Assembly: GCF_000372465.1 (NCBI RefSeq)
Contig: NZ_AQUZ01000042.1
Location: 13,876-77,331, forward strand
Length of the DNA: 63,456 nucleotides
DNA from: Kribbella catacumbae DSM 19601
GTDB lineage: Bacteria > Actinomycetota > Actinomycetes > Propionibacteriales > Kribbellaceae
Direction of reading: 5' to 3'
Part shown: positions 23,210 through 31,469 of the stretch, one piece after another
Layout: each line of letters begins with the position of its first letter
Numbering within the stretch: position 1 is the first letter of the stretch
Position numbers and translations under genes: made by a program
The notes under the pieces: generated by a model
Told to the model about the DNA's origin: nothing
What the model saw: only the letters and a program-made list of their open reading frames with translations
The model's database searches: none

Positions 23210-24622
23210 GTGGCTGATGTGTTTGCCGGGCGGTATGAGCTGATCGACCCGGTTGGTTCTGGGGGCAACAGCATGGTTTGGCGTGCCTGGGATCGGCGGC
23301 TGGGGCGGGTCTGTGCGGCGAAGGTGCTTCGGCAGCGGCATGCGGGGGCGTTACTTCGGTTTGTTCGTGAGCAAGGGCTTCGGCTCGACCATCCGCAGGT
23401 GCTGAGCCCATACAGCTGGGCGGCTGAGGATGATCAGGCTCTGCTGGCTATGGATCTGGTCGGCGGTGGTTCGGTCAGCAGTCTGATTGCCGACTTCGGT
23501 GCGCTGCCGGTGCGCTACGCCGCCGAACTGTTGGCGCAGCTCCTTGGCGCGCTCGACCACGTGCACGCGGCCGGGTTGGTTCATCGTGACGTCAAGCCGG
23601 CGAACTTGCTGCTCGAAGCCACTGGCACCGGAAGTCCCGTACTTCGCCTGAGCGACTTCGGCATCGCGTTGTCGCTCGGGGAACCGCGTCTCACCCAGCA
23701 CGGCGCGATCGTCGGTACGCCGGGGTACGTGGCGCCCGAGGCGCTCGCTGGTGAACCGCCGTCCATCAGCCAGGACCTGTACGCCGTGGGCGTCACAGGC
23801 TGGCAACTCCTGACCGGAGAAGAACCTCCCGCCACCGGCCCACCACCGAGCCGCCCTCCGGCCGCGGCCGCCGTCGTTGACGCCGACATCGTCTGGCGGG
23901 TCGTCGAGAATCTCATGCACCCTGAGCCGGCGGATCGAACCCGCTCGGCCAAGGACGCGCTAGCCGCACTGGCGCCTGTACTGGCGAAACCGTTGAAGCT
24001 TCCGGCGCTCACACTCGACGGCGAACCGATCGAGGTCTTCGACCAACTCCCGCCACTCCCCGAGCCGTACGACACCCTCGCCACCCAACCCGAGCCCCTC
24101 GACACCCCCGACGAGTCGGCACCCCTCGAATCGCACCCACCATCCGGCTCGCCCCAACCAAACCTGTCGCCCGGGCCCCAACAACCATCCGAGCCGACCC
24201 AACCGCCCGAGCCGAGCCAGTCATCCCGGTCGACCGCGGCGTACCGGCCGGGCCAAGCGTCCGAGCTGCCCCAGCCAGTCGCGTCGAGTTCGTTGACCGA
24301 GTCGACCGAGCGGCCTGCGGGTTCGGGGAGGCGGCGGCGCGTAGTACTGGCTGCGGCCAGTGGCCTGGTGCTTGTGGCGGCAGCGGTGGTCGCAGTACTG
24401 GTTCTCGATGGGAAACCGCCGGGCAAGGAGTCGCCGGGGTCGCAGCAATCGTCGCCTCCGGCAACCATTCGCACGGGCCCCGTCACGCCGGCGCCGAATG
24501 CTGGGGTGAAGGTCGGCGGGACCTGTGGTTGGCAAGAGGCCGGGAACGTTGAGACGACTACTGACGGCACACGGATCGTGTGCCGTCAGCAGGGGTCGTC
24601 CTACCGCTGGGTCAAGGCCTAG
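23210..24622 (+). CDS. membrane Ser/Thr protein kinase
   Basis: A 470-residue Hanks-type kinase. The kinase domain (about 8-270) has the glycine loop VGSGGNSMV, catalytic Lys38 (CAAKVL), HRDVKPANLLL near 124, DFG near 146 and GTPGYVAPE. A long Pro/Ser/Glu-rich linker follows, then one membrane helix (about 385-405), then a short extracellular tail with two cysteines (TCGWQ and IVCRQ) that may form a disulfide-closed mini-domain. GTG 23210 is chosen for GGAGG 6 nt upstream. It converges on, and overlaps by 11 nt, a VWA-domain membrane protein, a plausible partner or substrate. Confidence 0.88.
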   Translation: MADVFAGRYELIDPVGSGGNSMVWRAWDRRLGRVCAAKVLRQRHAGALLRFVREQGLRLDHPQVLSPYSWAAEDDQALLAMDLVGGGSVSSLIADFGALPVRYAAELLAQLLGALDHVHAAGLVHRDVKPANLLLEATGTGSPVLRLSDFGIALSLGEPRLTQHGAIVGTPGYVAPEALAGEPPSISQDLYAVGVTGWQLLTGEEPPATGPPPSRPPAAAAVVDADIVWRVVENLMHPEPADRTRSAKDALAALAPVLAKPLKLPALTLDGEPIEVFDQLPPLPEPYDTLATQPEPLDTPDESAPLESHPPSGSPQPNLSPGPQQPSEPTQPPEPSQSSRSTAAYRPGQASELPQPVASSSLTESTERPAGSGRRRRVVLAAASGLVLVAAAVVAVLVLDGKPPGKESPGSQQSSPPATIRTGPVTPAPNAGVKVGGTCGWQEAGNVETTTDGTRIVCRQQGSSYRWVKA

Positions 24623-26567
24623 ACCAGCCTTGCCCCGGGCCGTTCGGGTACATCGGCGGCGCCGGCGGCTTGCGGCGGCGGAGGATCAGCGCCACGGCTA
24701 CCACCGCGACCAGCAGGAGTACGGCGCCGAGGATGATCCAGGGCAAGGACGACGAGGAGGTCTCGCTGGCCGCCGGCCTGGCGTCGTCACCCGAGCCCGA
24801 GCCCGTGCCATTGCCCGCCGTAGTACCGGGCGCGGACGGCGTCGACTCGCTCTGTCCAGCTGACGGAGTCGGCGTCGGCGTCGGCGTCTCACCCGTCGAC
24901 GCGCCGTACTCAGGCCCGGCAGCCTTGTCGCCCGCGACCGCCACGTCGATCGCCACCGGTACGCCGCCCGGCTGGTGATCGCCGAAGGGAGTGCCCAGCT
25001 TGACCACGATGTAGTACCAACCGTCGACACTCGCCTTGCGGATCAGCGCGTCGCCGGCGTTGCGGTTCAGGTACGCCGTCCGCGGGGTCGCGATCGCCTT
25101 GCCGCTCGCCGGCAGGATGTTCGTCGTACCGGTGTAGGCCGTCGTGTCGAACTTCATCTCCGAGCGGACCGGGCTGAACAGGCCGGTCCGGATGTTGGTC
25201 GTCTTTGCGTCCGGAACCGCACCAAAGGTGACTCGGTAGGCGAGACCCTGTCCCCAGTCGAGCTTCACGCGGTAGAACAGTTCTTCGCCGTTGTAGATCG
25301 TCTCGCCGTAGCGACCGGAGCCCGCCAGGGTTGTTGCCTCGTTGAACGAACCACCGCCGCGGACCGGACGAACAGCGCCGGCCGGCTGCTGCGCGAAGCT
25401 GACCAGCCCCATCTGCGCCGGCTCACCAAGGCTGCCGGTCACCGGCGGCTCGATCCGCAGCTGCAGCTCCAGCGGCACGCGGTCGATGCCTTCCTTCGCG
25501 TCACGGGTGACTCTGAAGACGTACTTGCCGGGAACGCTGCAGCCCTTGGGCCTCGACGAACCGGAAACCAACCCGTCCCAGCTGAGGACCGACGTCAGCG
25601 CGCCGCCGTCGTCCTTCGCCCGGGTGTGCAGCTCACGCTCGCGCTTGGAGCAGTCCGCCCCGCCCGGGCCGGTGATCTTGATGTCCACGACCTCGATCTC
25701 GCGAGGGTTGCCCCGCGGGAAGACCGCCGTCGCCGCGAAGTACGCGGTGTCGCCCGCCTTCAGCTCGGCCGCGTAGAAGCGTTCCTCGACCGGGTTCAGG
25801 GTGTCCAGGTACTGGCCGGGCGTCATCGTCGGCGCCGTGAACGGATCCGCCGTACCGGTGACCGGCAGGCCGGTTGGCTCGTAGTGCCGCAGCGCGCGGT
25901 CGGTCACCCGGCCCAGTACGCCGAGCAACGAGTCGGCGTCGGCGGCATCGTGGTACGTCCCGCCGGTGTTCTGCGCGATGCAGGCGAGCTGGGCCCGCGC
26001 CTTCGCGTCGACGCGGAAGCCGATCGCGTGCACGTGGAGGTCGACACCCTGCTTGCTGAGCTCCTTCGCCACCTCGCACGGCTGCGGCGGCGCACAGGTG
26101 TCTTCGCCGTCGGACACCAGCACGATCGAGCGCTGGCCCTCCTTCGGAAGCTGAGCGGCCGCGACTCGCAGCGAGTGGCCGATCGGCGTGTAGCCGCTGG
26201 CCTTCGTCGCGTTCACCGCTGCCTTGAGGACGGGCTTGTTGACCGCCTTCACCGGCTGGACGACCCGGACGTCGCGGCAGCCCGCGGCCTTCTCCGAGCC
26301 ACTCGAACCGGTACCAGCGCCGTAGATCGCCAGGCCGACCGGAGCCTGCGCCGGCAGCCCGTCGACCATCGATCCGACGGCTCGTTTGGCGGCGTCCATC
26401 CGGGTACCGCTGCCGCCGACGTCCCGGGCGGTCATCGAGCCGGAGGAGTCGAGCACCACCATCACCGGCGACAGCTCGCCCTCGGCAGCAGCCGGCGAGG
26501 CATTTCCGAACGCGAACGTCACGGTCAGGGCGGGTACCGCAGCCAGGGCGGCGAGGCGTCGTATCAT
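24612..26567 (-). CDS. secreted/membrane VWA-domain protein
   Basis: A 651-residue protein. Signal peptide 1-28 (ends ASPAAA), VWA domain about 33-215 with an intact MIDAS start DSSGS at 40-44 and SDGEDTC near 155, then beta-rich extracellular regions. A Thr/Ser/Pro-rich stretch precedes a C-terminal membrane helix (about 605-628) and an RRRKPP tail. The MIDAS predicts metal-dependent ligand binding outside the cell, in an adhesin-like or envelope-assembly role. Type I topology is inferred. It is transcribed away from the HTH gene and converges with the kinase. Confidence 0.87.
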   Translation of the reverse strand: MIRRLAALAAVPALTVTFAFGNASPAAAEGELSPVMVVLDSSGSMTARDVGGSGTRMDAAKRAVGSMVDGLPAQAPVGLAIYGAGTGSSGSEKAAGCRDVRVVQPVKAVNKPVLKAAVNATKASGYTPIGHSLRVAAAQLPKEGQRSIVLVSDGEDTCAPPQPCEVAKELSKQGVDLHVHAIGFRVDAKARAQLACIAQNTGGTYHDAADADSLLGVLGRVTDRALRHYEPTGLPVTGTADPFTAPTMTPGQYLDTLNPVEERFYAAELKAGDTAYFAATAVFPRGNPREIEVVDIKITGPGGADCSKRERELHTRAKDDGGALTSVLSWDGLVSGSSRPKGCSVPGKYVFRVTRDAKEGIDRVPLELQLRIEPPVTGSLGEPAQMGLVSFAQQPAGAVRPVRGGGSFNEATTLAGSGRYGETIYNGEELFYRVKLDWGQGLAYRVTFGAVPDAKTTNIRTGLFSPVRSEMKFDTTAYTGTTNILPASGKAIATPRTAYLNRNAGDALIRKASVDGWYYIVVKLGTPFGDHQPGGVPVAIDVAVAGDKAAGPEYGASTGETPTPTPTPSAGQSESTPSAPGTTAGNGTGSGSGDDARPAASETSSSSLPWIILGAVLLLVAVVAVALILRRRKPPAPPMYPNGPGQGWSRP

Positions 26568-26616
26568 GGCGTCTCCAGAGGCATCGAGGGGCGAACATGC
26601 AGAAACCTATCGTTTG

Positions 26617-26635
26617 CATTTGCAATTTGCAAATG
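26617..26635. promoter_or_regulatory. perfect palindrome CATTTGCAA-T-TTGCAAATG
   Basis: A 9-1-9 perfect dyad, strikingly AT-rich for this genome, lying between the divergent VWA gene (start 26567) and HTH gene (start 26653). Overlapping TTTGCA repeats flank it. It is positioned to control both genes and is the likely binding site of the HTH protein. Confidence 0.75.
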
Positions 26636-26652
26636 GCAATCCAGATCTGCCC

Positions 26653-27192
26653 ATGACCGACCTGTACGCACGGAACCTCAAGCTCCAGCTGGAGTGGTAC
26701 GGCGAACCGCTGGGAGAACGGTTTCGTCGCCTACTCGGTCGTCTCGACCTCTCCCAGGCTCAACTCGCCGGCGTACTCGGCCTGTCCGCGCCCATGCTCT
26801 CGCAACTGATGTCCGGCCAGCGCGCCAAGATCAGCAACCCGACCGTACTGTCGCGCCTGCTCCAACTGGAAGCAACGGTCAACGAGCCAGGCTGGGACAA
26901 CCTGCCACTGGCTGAGCAGACCCGCCGACTGGACGAGATCCGGGGAGCCCAGCGATCGACACTCACCGTCGACCAGGGCAGAGAGACCCCAGCCGGCCCA
27001 GCGACCTCCGCCGACCCGGTCGTAGCCATCCAGTCGCTACTCCGCGACATAGCCTCCGCAAGCGACCTCCAAGGAGCCGCCGAACTGCTGGAGGACCACT
27101 ACCCCGACCTAGCGGAGGCCCTGCGAGTACTAGGTGCCGGCCGCACCCAGGACGCCCGCACCTACTACACAAGAATCACCAGCCACCGCTGA
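26653..27192 (+). CDS. helix-turn-helix DNA-binding protein
   Basis: A 179-residue protein with an N-terminal XRE/Cro-like HTH at about 22-60 (LSQAQLAGVLGLSAPMLSQL, then MSGQRAKIS), a proline-rich linker and a C-terminal helical region. The fold is seen; the effector is not. ATG 26653 has no ribosome site, so it may be translated from a leaderless mRNA. The palindrome 18 bp upstream suggests autoregulation plus control of the divergent VWA gene. Confidence 0.8.
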   Translation: MTDLYARNLKLQLEWYGEPLGERFRRLLGRLDLSQAQLAGVLGLSAPMLSQLMSGQRAKISNPTVLSRLLQLEATVNEPGWDNLPLAEQTRRLDEIRGAQRSTLTVDQGRETPAGPATSADPVVAIQSLLRDIASASDLQGAAELLEDHYPDLAEALRVLGAGRTQDARTYYTRITSHR

Positions 27193-27393
27193 AGCCAGTA
27201 CTACGCCCACGCGTGCGTACCCGGAACCCGTGGAGGCCGAAACCTTGGCGGGTAGTCAGCCTTGGACGACGAGCGCGGCCGCACCGTCGACGAGCGTTGT
27301 CGCATGTCGGATAGCGGTCTTGGCCTGCTGAGGATTGACGAACACCATGCGCCTGAGCGCGGTTGCACTCCTGCGTCCGGCCTTTCGGCGGCG
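27193..27393. other. intergenic, no gene seen
   Basis: About 200 bp between the HTH gene and the converging nucleotidyltransferase gene. No convincing hairpin or ORF noted. Confidence 0.5.
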
Positions 27394-28029
27394 TCAACGG
27401 GTCACCACATCCTTGCTGATCTCGGCGCGAAGCCTGCGGAAGTCGAGCCCGTAGACAGTGATGCAGTCGCGGAGCCATTCGTCGACGATCGGTTCGCCGG
27501 CACGGAGATGATCGGCAAGTCCGGCCGTGCTGAGTTCGTAGGTCTGCATGAAGTTGCCTGACCAGCGGTGCACTCGGTCGCCGAGCTGGTCGATCTGCTC
27601 CGACCACTCCGGTGGCGGGTCATCGAAACCGTGGACGATCAACAGGTCGACATCACTGTCGAGATCACCGTCGCCTCGGGCCGCCGACCCGAAAAGGCTT
27701 GCGTGGATTGGATGCTGGGCCCACTGCCCGATCGCGTCCATGATCTCCTGGATCAGCCGCCTTCGCAGCGTGGCAAGTTCGATGATGGCCGCGGCGGCCA
27801 GGTGCTCACGATTCAGCGAGTACTGCACGCTGGAGCCGACTTGAGTGGCGGATACGAGGCCGGTCATGGTCAGACGGCGTAGCACTCTGCGGGTTCCGGT
27901 TTCACTCCCGCTCGCGGCCAGCTGGTGAATTCGGCTTCCCGTGAGTGGTTGCTCGGTCCGAGCCAGAACAGCGAGCACCGGCCCGTCGAGAGTCGGGATA
28001 GCAGTGCTGATCGGTTGTGACAGGTCCAT
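27394..28029 (-). CDS. winged-helix / MNT nucleotidyltransferase
   Basis: A 211-residue protein. The N-terminal winged helix (about 15-85) is followed by a minimal nucleotidyltransferase domain with GSAARGD and SDVDLL, the GS...DxD catalytic signature. Such wHTH-MNT fusions are related to MntA/HepT-type antitoxins, which AMPylate a toxin, but no HepT/HEPN gene is adjacent. It may be an orphan or a self-regulated nucleotidyltransferase. ATG 28029 is chosen because GGGGAGG lies just upstream. An elaborate palindrome covers the promoter. Confidence 0.8.
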   Translation of the reverse strand: MDLSQPISTAIPTLDGPVLAVLARTEQPLTGSRIHQLAASGSETGTRRVLRRLTMTGLVSATQVGSSVQYSLNREHLAAAAIIELATLRRRLIQEIMDAIGQWAQHPIHASLFGSAARGDGDLDSDVDLLIVHGFDDPPPEWSEQIDQLGDRVHRWSGNFMQTYELSTAGLADHLRAGEPIVDEWLRDCITVYGLDFRRLRAEISKDVVTR

Positions 28030-28041
28030 TGCGCCTCCCCA

Positions 28042-28091
28042 CACTTTTCTGCCGACATCGGCATTATAGTGCCGATACCGGCAGAAAAGTG
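28042..28091. promoter_or_regulatory. 50-bp compound palindrome (operator)
   Basis: Arms CACTTTTCTGCCG (28042-28054) and CGGCAGAAAAGTG (28079-28091) bracket inner arms ATCGGCA (28057-28063) and TGCCGAT (28070-28076) around TTATAG. Each half is itself a small dyad (TGCCGA-CA-TCGGCA and TGCCGA-TA-CCGGCA). The centre contains a TATAGT -10-like box. Probably the operator for the wHTH domain of the adjacent gene. Confidence 0.75.
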
Positions 28092-28291
28092 CCGACTGTA
28101 ACGGCGGGACTACGTGAGTCGATCATGGGCGGGACGAAGTATTTCCCGTGATCTGTACGCGTTGTGATCGGGTGGGTGGGATTTGTGGAGACAACGGTGT
28201 CAGGTTCTGCTTAAGGTGCGTCCATCACAACGGCCCTGTCGAGGGAGGGCTGTCGTGCCTTTGCCCATCCGCCCATAGGGGAGAGACACGC

Positions 28292-30259
28292 ATGCGCAGA
28301 GCTCGAAGAACCGCGTTCCGGAGTGGGGTCGGCCTGCTGGCTGCCGCCGCGCTCGTGCCGATGGCTTCGCTGACCGCGACGGCCCGGCCCGACACACCCG
28401 CGGAGGCTGCCAAGCCGATCGCCAAGCCGTTCGTTCAGGGGACTCAGACCGTCGCCGCCTACGACTACGAGAACGCGATCCATGAGCGCGTCCAGGTCGA
28501 CGTGCCGGGCGTCGACGCGGACGCCAACGGAATCACCGACCAGATCACCGTCGACATCGTCCGGCCGGGCGAGGCGGCTCAGGCCGGGATCGACATCCCG
28601 GTGATCATCCAGGCTTCGCCGTACTACGCCAGCAACCCGGCCACCTACTTCGACGCCAACGGGACCCGGCAGGTCTTCCCGAGCTGGCTCGACAACTACT
28701 TCGTACCGCGTGGGTACGCCGTCGCCTTCGTCGACATGCCGGGCACGTTCCGCTCGACCGGGTGCAGCGACGTCGGCGCCGACTTCGAGGTGCGCGGGAC
28801 CAAGGCCGTCATCGACTGGCTGAACAACCGGGTTCCCGGCCGCACGCCGGCCGGCGTACCGACGAAGGCCGACTGGTCGACCGGCAAGGCCGGGATGATC
28901 GGTACTTCGTGGAACGGCACCATCGCCAACTCGGTCGCCAGTACCGGCGTGAAGGGGCTCGAGACGATCGTGCCGATCGCCGCGATCTCCAGTTGGTACG
29001 ACTACACCCGCGGCCACGGAGTGCCCTTCTACGACGAGTACATGGGCTTCCTGCACGACTACGTCAGCAACGACGCCAGCCCCCGATGCGTCGAGCTGAC
29101 CGACGAGATCGAGCAGGACTCCGACACCCGTACCGGTAGCTACAGCCGCTGGTGGGATCCGCGCAACTACAACCTCGACGCGCGCAAGGTGAAGGCTTCG
29201 GTCTTCGTGATCCACGGCCTCAACGACGAGAACGTGAAGACCCGGCACTTCGGCGAGTGGTGGGACGAGCTGGTCAAGAACGGCGTACCGCGGAAGATCT
29301 TCCTGCACCAGGGTGTGCACCTGGACGGCTTCAGCTTCCGTCAGGCGTACGTCGACCAGCTGCATCCGTGGTTCGACTACTGGCTGCAGGGCCTGCAGAA
29401 CAACGTGATGAAGAGCCCGCAGGCAACGCTCCAGCGTGAAGACGGCAGCTTCACCACCGAGGCCCGTTGGCCTGCAGCCGGGGCGAAGAGCACCAAGTTG
29501 TCGCTGAGCAAGCCGCTTGGCGCCAATACCGGTGGCCTGTCCATCGCCGCAGCGTCCAGCGACCCGATCAGCTTCACCGGTACGAGCAAGGAGTCGGTGG
29601 ACTCTGTCGTCCTCAACCCGACCACCCCGCGGCCGGACCGTGCGGTGTTCCTGAGCAACGATCTGGCGCAACCCGTCCGGATCTCCGGTACCGGCAAGGT
29701 GACGGTCCGGGTCAAGTCCAACAAGGTTGCCGCAGGCATCAAAGCCCGGCTGGTCGACTACGGCACCGCGACCAGGTACACGAACATCACCAACGTCGCG
29801 AACACCAGCACCTGCTGGGGTGACGGCAATACTCTCGACACCGGCTGCTACCCCGACACCAAGATCAACACGGCCGTCTCGGACGCCGCGGTCGTGGTCC
29901 GGACGCTTGCTGACGTCGGCCACTACAAGTCGCTGGACGAGAAGGTCTCGCTGCAGTCCGGCAAGTGGTACGACCTGACCTTCGAGCTGAACGCGGACGA
30001 TGTCGTGTTCGCGGCCGGCCACCGGCTCGGCCTGGTACTGACCGTCGAACCCGACAACCCGTCGGTGCCCTTCACCGGCGCGACACTCACGCTGGACCCG
30101 GCCAAGTCGTCGCTGACGCTGCCGCTCACCGGAGCGACCGCCAGCCTGACCTCACCCGAGTCACCGCAGGCGCGGGTCCCGGCCACTGACCTGGCTCAGC
30201 CCGAGCCAGAGAAGGACCCAGTCAAACTGATGGAACAGTTCGTAGAAGCCTCGCGTTAA
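28292..30259 (+). CDS. secreted CocE/NonD-type X-Pro dipeptidyl-peptidase
   Basis: A 655-residue S15-type alpha/beta hydrolase with a signal peptide (about 1-34; RRARRTAF then a hydrophobic core). The nucleophile is the serine of GTSWNG (near residue 210), the acid Asp lies in HGLNDENV and the His in HQGVHLDG. A C-terminal jelly-roll (about 440-640) is typical of X-Pro dipeptidyl-peptidases and cocaine-esterase relatives. Cleaves X-Pro dipeptides or esters outside the cell. ATG 28292 follows GGGGAGAG. Monocistronic with its own terminator. Confidence 0.9.
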   Translation: MRRARRTAFRSGVGLLAAAALVPMASLTATARPDTPAEAAKPIAKPFVQGTQTVAAYDYENAIHERVQVDVPGVDADANGITDQITVDIVRPGEAAQAGIDIPVIIQASPYYASNPATYFDANGTRQVFPSWLDNYFVPRGYAVAFVDMPGTFRSTGCSDVGADFEVRGTKAVIDWLNNRVPGRTPAGVPTKADWSTGKAGMIGTSWNGTIANSVASTGVKGLETIVPIAAISSWYDYTRGHGVPFYDEYMGFLHDYVSNDASPRCVELTDEIEQDSDTRTGSYSRWWDPRNYNLDARKVKASVFVIHGLNDENVKTRHFGEWWDELVKNGVPRKIFLHQGVHLDGFSFRQAYVDQLHPWFDYWLQGLQNNVMKSPQATLQREDGSFTTEARWPAAGAKSTKLSLSKPLGANTGGLSIAAASSDPISFTGTSKESVDSVVLNPTTPRPDRAVFLSNDLAQPVRISGTGKVTVRVKSNKVAAGIKARLVDYGTATRYTNITNVANTSTCWGDGNTLDTGCYPDTKINTAVSDAAVVVRTLADVGHYKSLDEKVSLQSGKWYDLTFELNADDVVFAAGHRLGLVLTVEPDNPSVPFTGATLTLDPAKSSLTLPLTGATASLTSPESPQARVPATDLAQPEPEKDPVKLMEQFVEASR

Positions 30260-30263
30260 CAGG

Positions 30264-30292
30264 AGGGCCCCGGCAGCGATGCCGGGGCCTTC
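30264..30292. terminator. terminator between peptidase and polysaccharide operon
   Basis: GGCCCCGGC (30266-30274) pairs with GCCGGGGCC (30281-30289) around AGCGAT. It can terminate the peptidase mRNA and the converging 14-gene operon. Confidence 0.8.
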
Positions 30293-31462
30293 TCAGCTAG
30301 CAGCGGTCGCAGCCAGGCTCGAATAGGCCGCCACCAGGAGCTCGGCGTCGTGCTCCCAGTTCAGTTCGTCGGCCGCAGCCCGTACTCCGGCGACGTAGCC
30401 GGCGTAGTCCGCGATCAGGGAACGCACGGCTGCGGCCAGCGATGCCGCGTTGCCGGGCTCGTACAAAGTTCCCAGGTGGTACTTCGTGATGACAGCTCGC
30501 AACTCGGGGAGATCCGCTGCCACCACCGGTACTCCGGCGCGTACTGCGTGGAACAGCTTGTTCGGTAAGGCGAGGCGGTGGTTCTCGCACGTATTCGTCA
30601 ACGTGACAAGGGAAATCCCCGAGTCCTGCAGGACCCGGTCCACCTCGTCGATCGACGTCTCCGGGACCTTCTGCACCGGGCCGAGGCCGAGCCGGTAGTT
30701 CGGGTCGACCGAGCCCATCAGCAGCGTCGGGAACGGCGCGAGCTGGCGAGCCGCCTCGACGACGGCCGGCAGGTCTCGGCCCGCGCCGACGCGGCCGGCG
30801 TACAGCAGGCCGGCCGGCGATGAAGGCAGTTCTGCAACCGCTGAGGCGCGAGGGAACGTGTTGCGGATGACGCGTACATCGGGCAGGCCGCGCTCACGCA
30901 ACCGGGCAGCGATCCCGTCGCTGACCGTGAAGACCACGCGCGCCTGACGGGCCAGGCCGAGCTCAAAGCGCCGCCCACGGATCCGCCACAGCGGCGTCGG
31001 CCGCCCTGGCAGGGCACGGTCGAACCACAACTCATGACTGTCGTAGACCAGCGTCGCCGACCACTCAGACGCAAACGAGGCAGCCAGCTCCAGAGTGTTG
31101 AAGTCGTGCGCATGCACCACCTCGAACGGCTCCAGCGCCGCCAGCCGAGCAGCGGCCGCAGTACGCCACTGCTTCTCGGTACGCAGCCGATGCTCGGGCA
31201 GCAACAACCACCGACCGAACCGCTGCACGAGCACCTTGACGCCTTGTCGCCCATGGCCCACCGCGGGGCCGCCGTTCCCACCGCGCAGACCGGCTGAGCG
31301 GGAGACCGACTCGACGGTCGCTCCGCCCTCCATGGCGAAGCCCTCCGGCACGTCGCGACCGACCACGTGAACCGAGTGGCCGGCCGCTGTCAGCGCCGCG
31401 GCTTCGCGCAGGATGCGCGAGTCCCCGGCGATCGGGGACTGCGCAACCATCAGTACTCGCAT
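30293..31462 (-). CDS. glycosyltransferase family 4-like
   Basis: A 389-residue GT-B glycosyltransferase and last gene of the polysaccharide operon. The N-terminal Rossmann half starts MRVLMVAQSPIAGDSRILRE, with VVHAHDFNTLE in the acceptor domain. The C-terminal half has AGRVGAGRDLP, LPNKLFHAVRAGVPVVAADL (nucleotide-sugar site) and YEPGNAASLA. The classical EX7E motif is weak. ATG 31462 lies just after the stop of the upstream GT fusion. Cytosolic or membrane-peripheral; the transferred sugar is unknown. Confidence 0.85.
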   Translation of the reverse strand: MRVLMVAQSPIAGDSRILREAAALTAAGHSVHVVGRDVPEGFAMEGGATVESVSRSAGLRGGNGGPAVGHGRQGVKVLVQRFGRWLLLPEHRLRTEKQWRTAAAARLAALEPFEVVHAHDFNTLELAASFASEWSATLVYDSHELWFDRALPGRPTPLWRIRGRRFELGLARQARVVFTVSDGIAARLRERGLPDVRVIRNTFPRASAVAELPSSPAGLLYAGRVGAGRDLPAVVEAARQLAPFPTLLMGSVDPNYRLGLGPVQKVPETSIDEVDRVLQDSGISLVTLTNTCENHRLALPNKLFHAVRAGVPVVAADLPELRAVITKYHLGTLYEPGNAASLAAAVRSLIADYAGYVAGVRAAADELNWEHDAELLVAAYSSLAATAAS

Positions 31463-31469
31463 GTCACCT

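Noticed and set aside
27394..28029. Complete MntA/HepT toxin-antitoxin pair
   Set aside because: Only the nucleotidyltransferase half is present; no HEPN frame is adjacent on either side.
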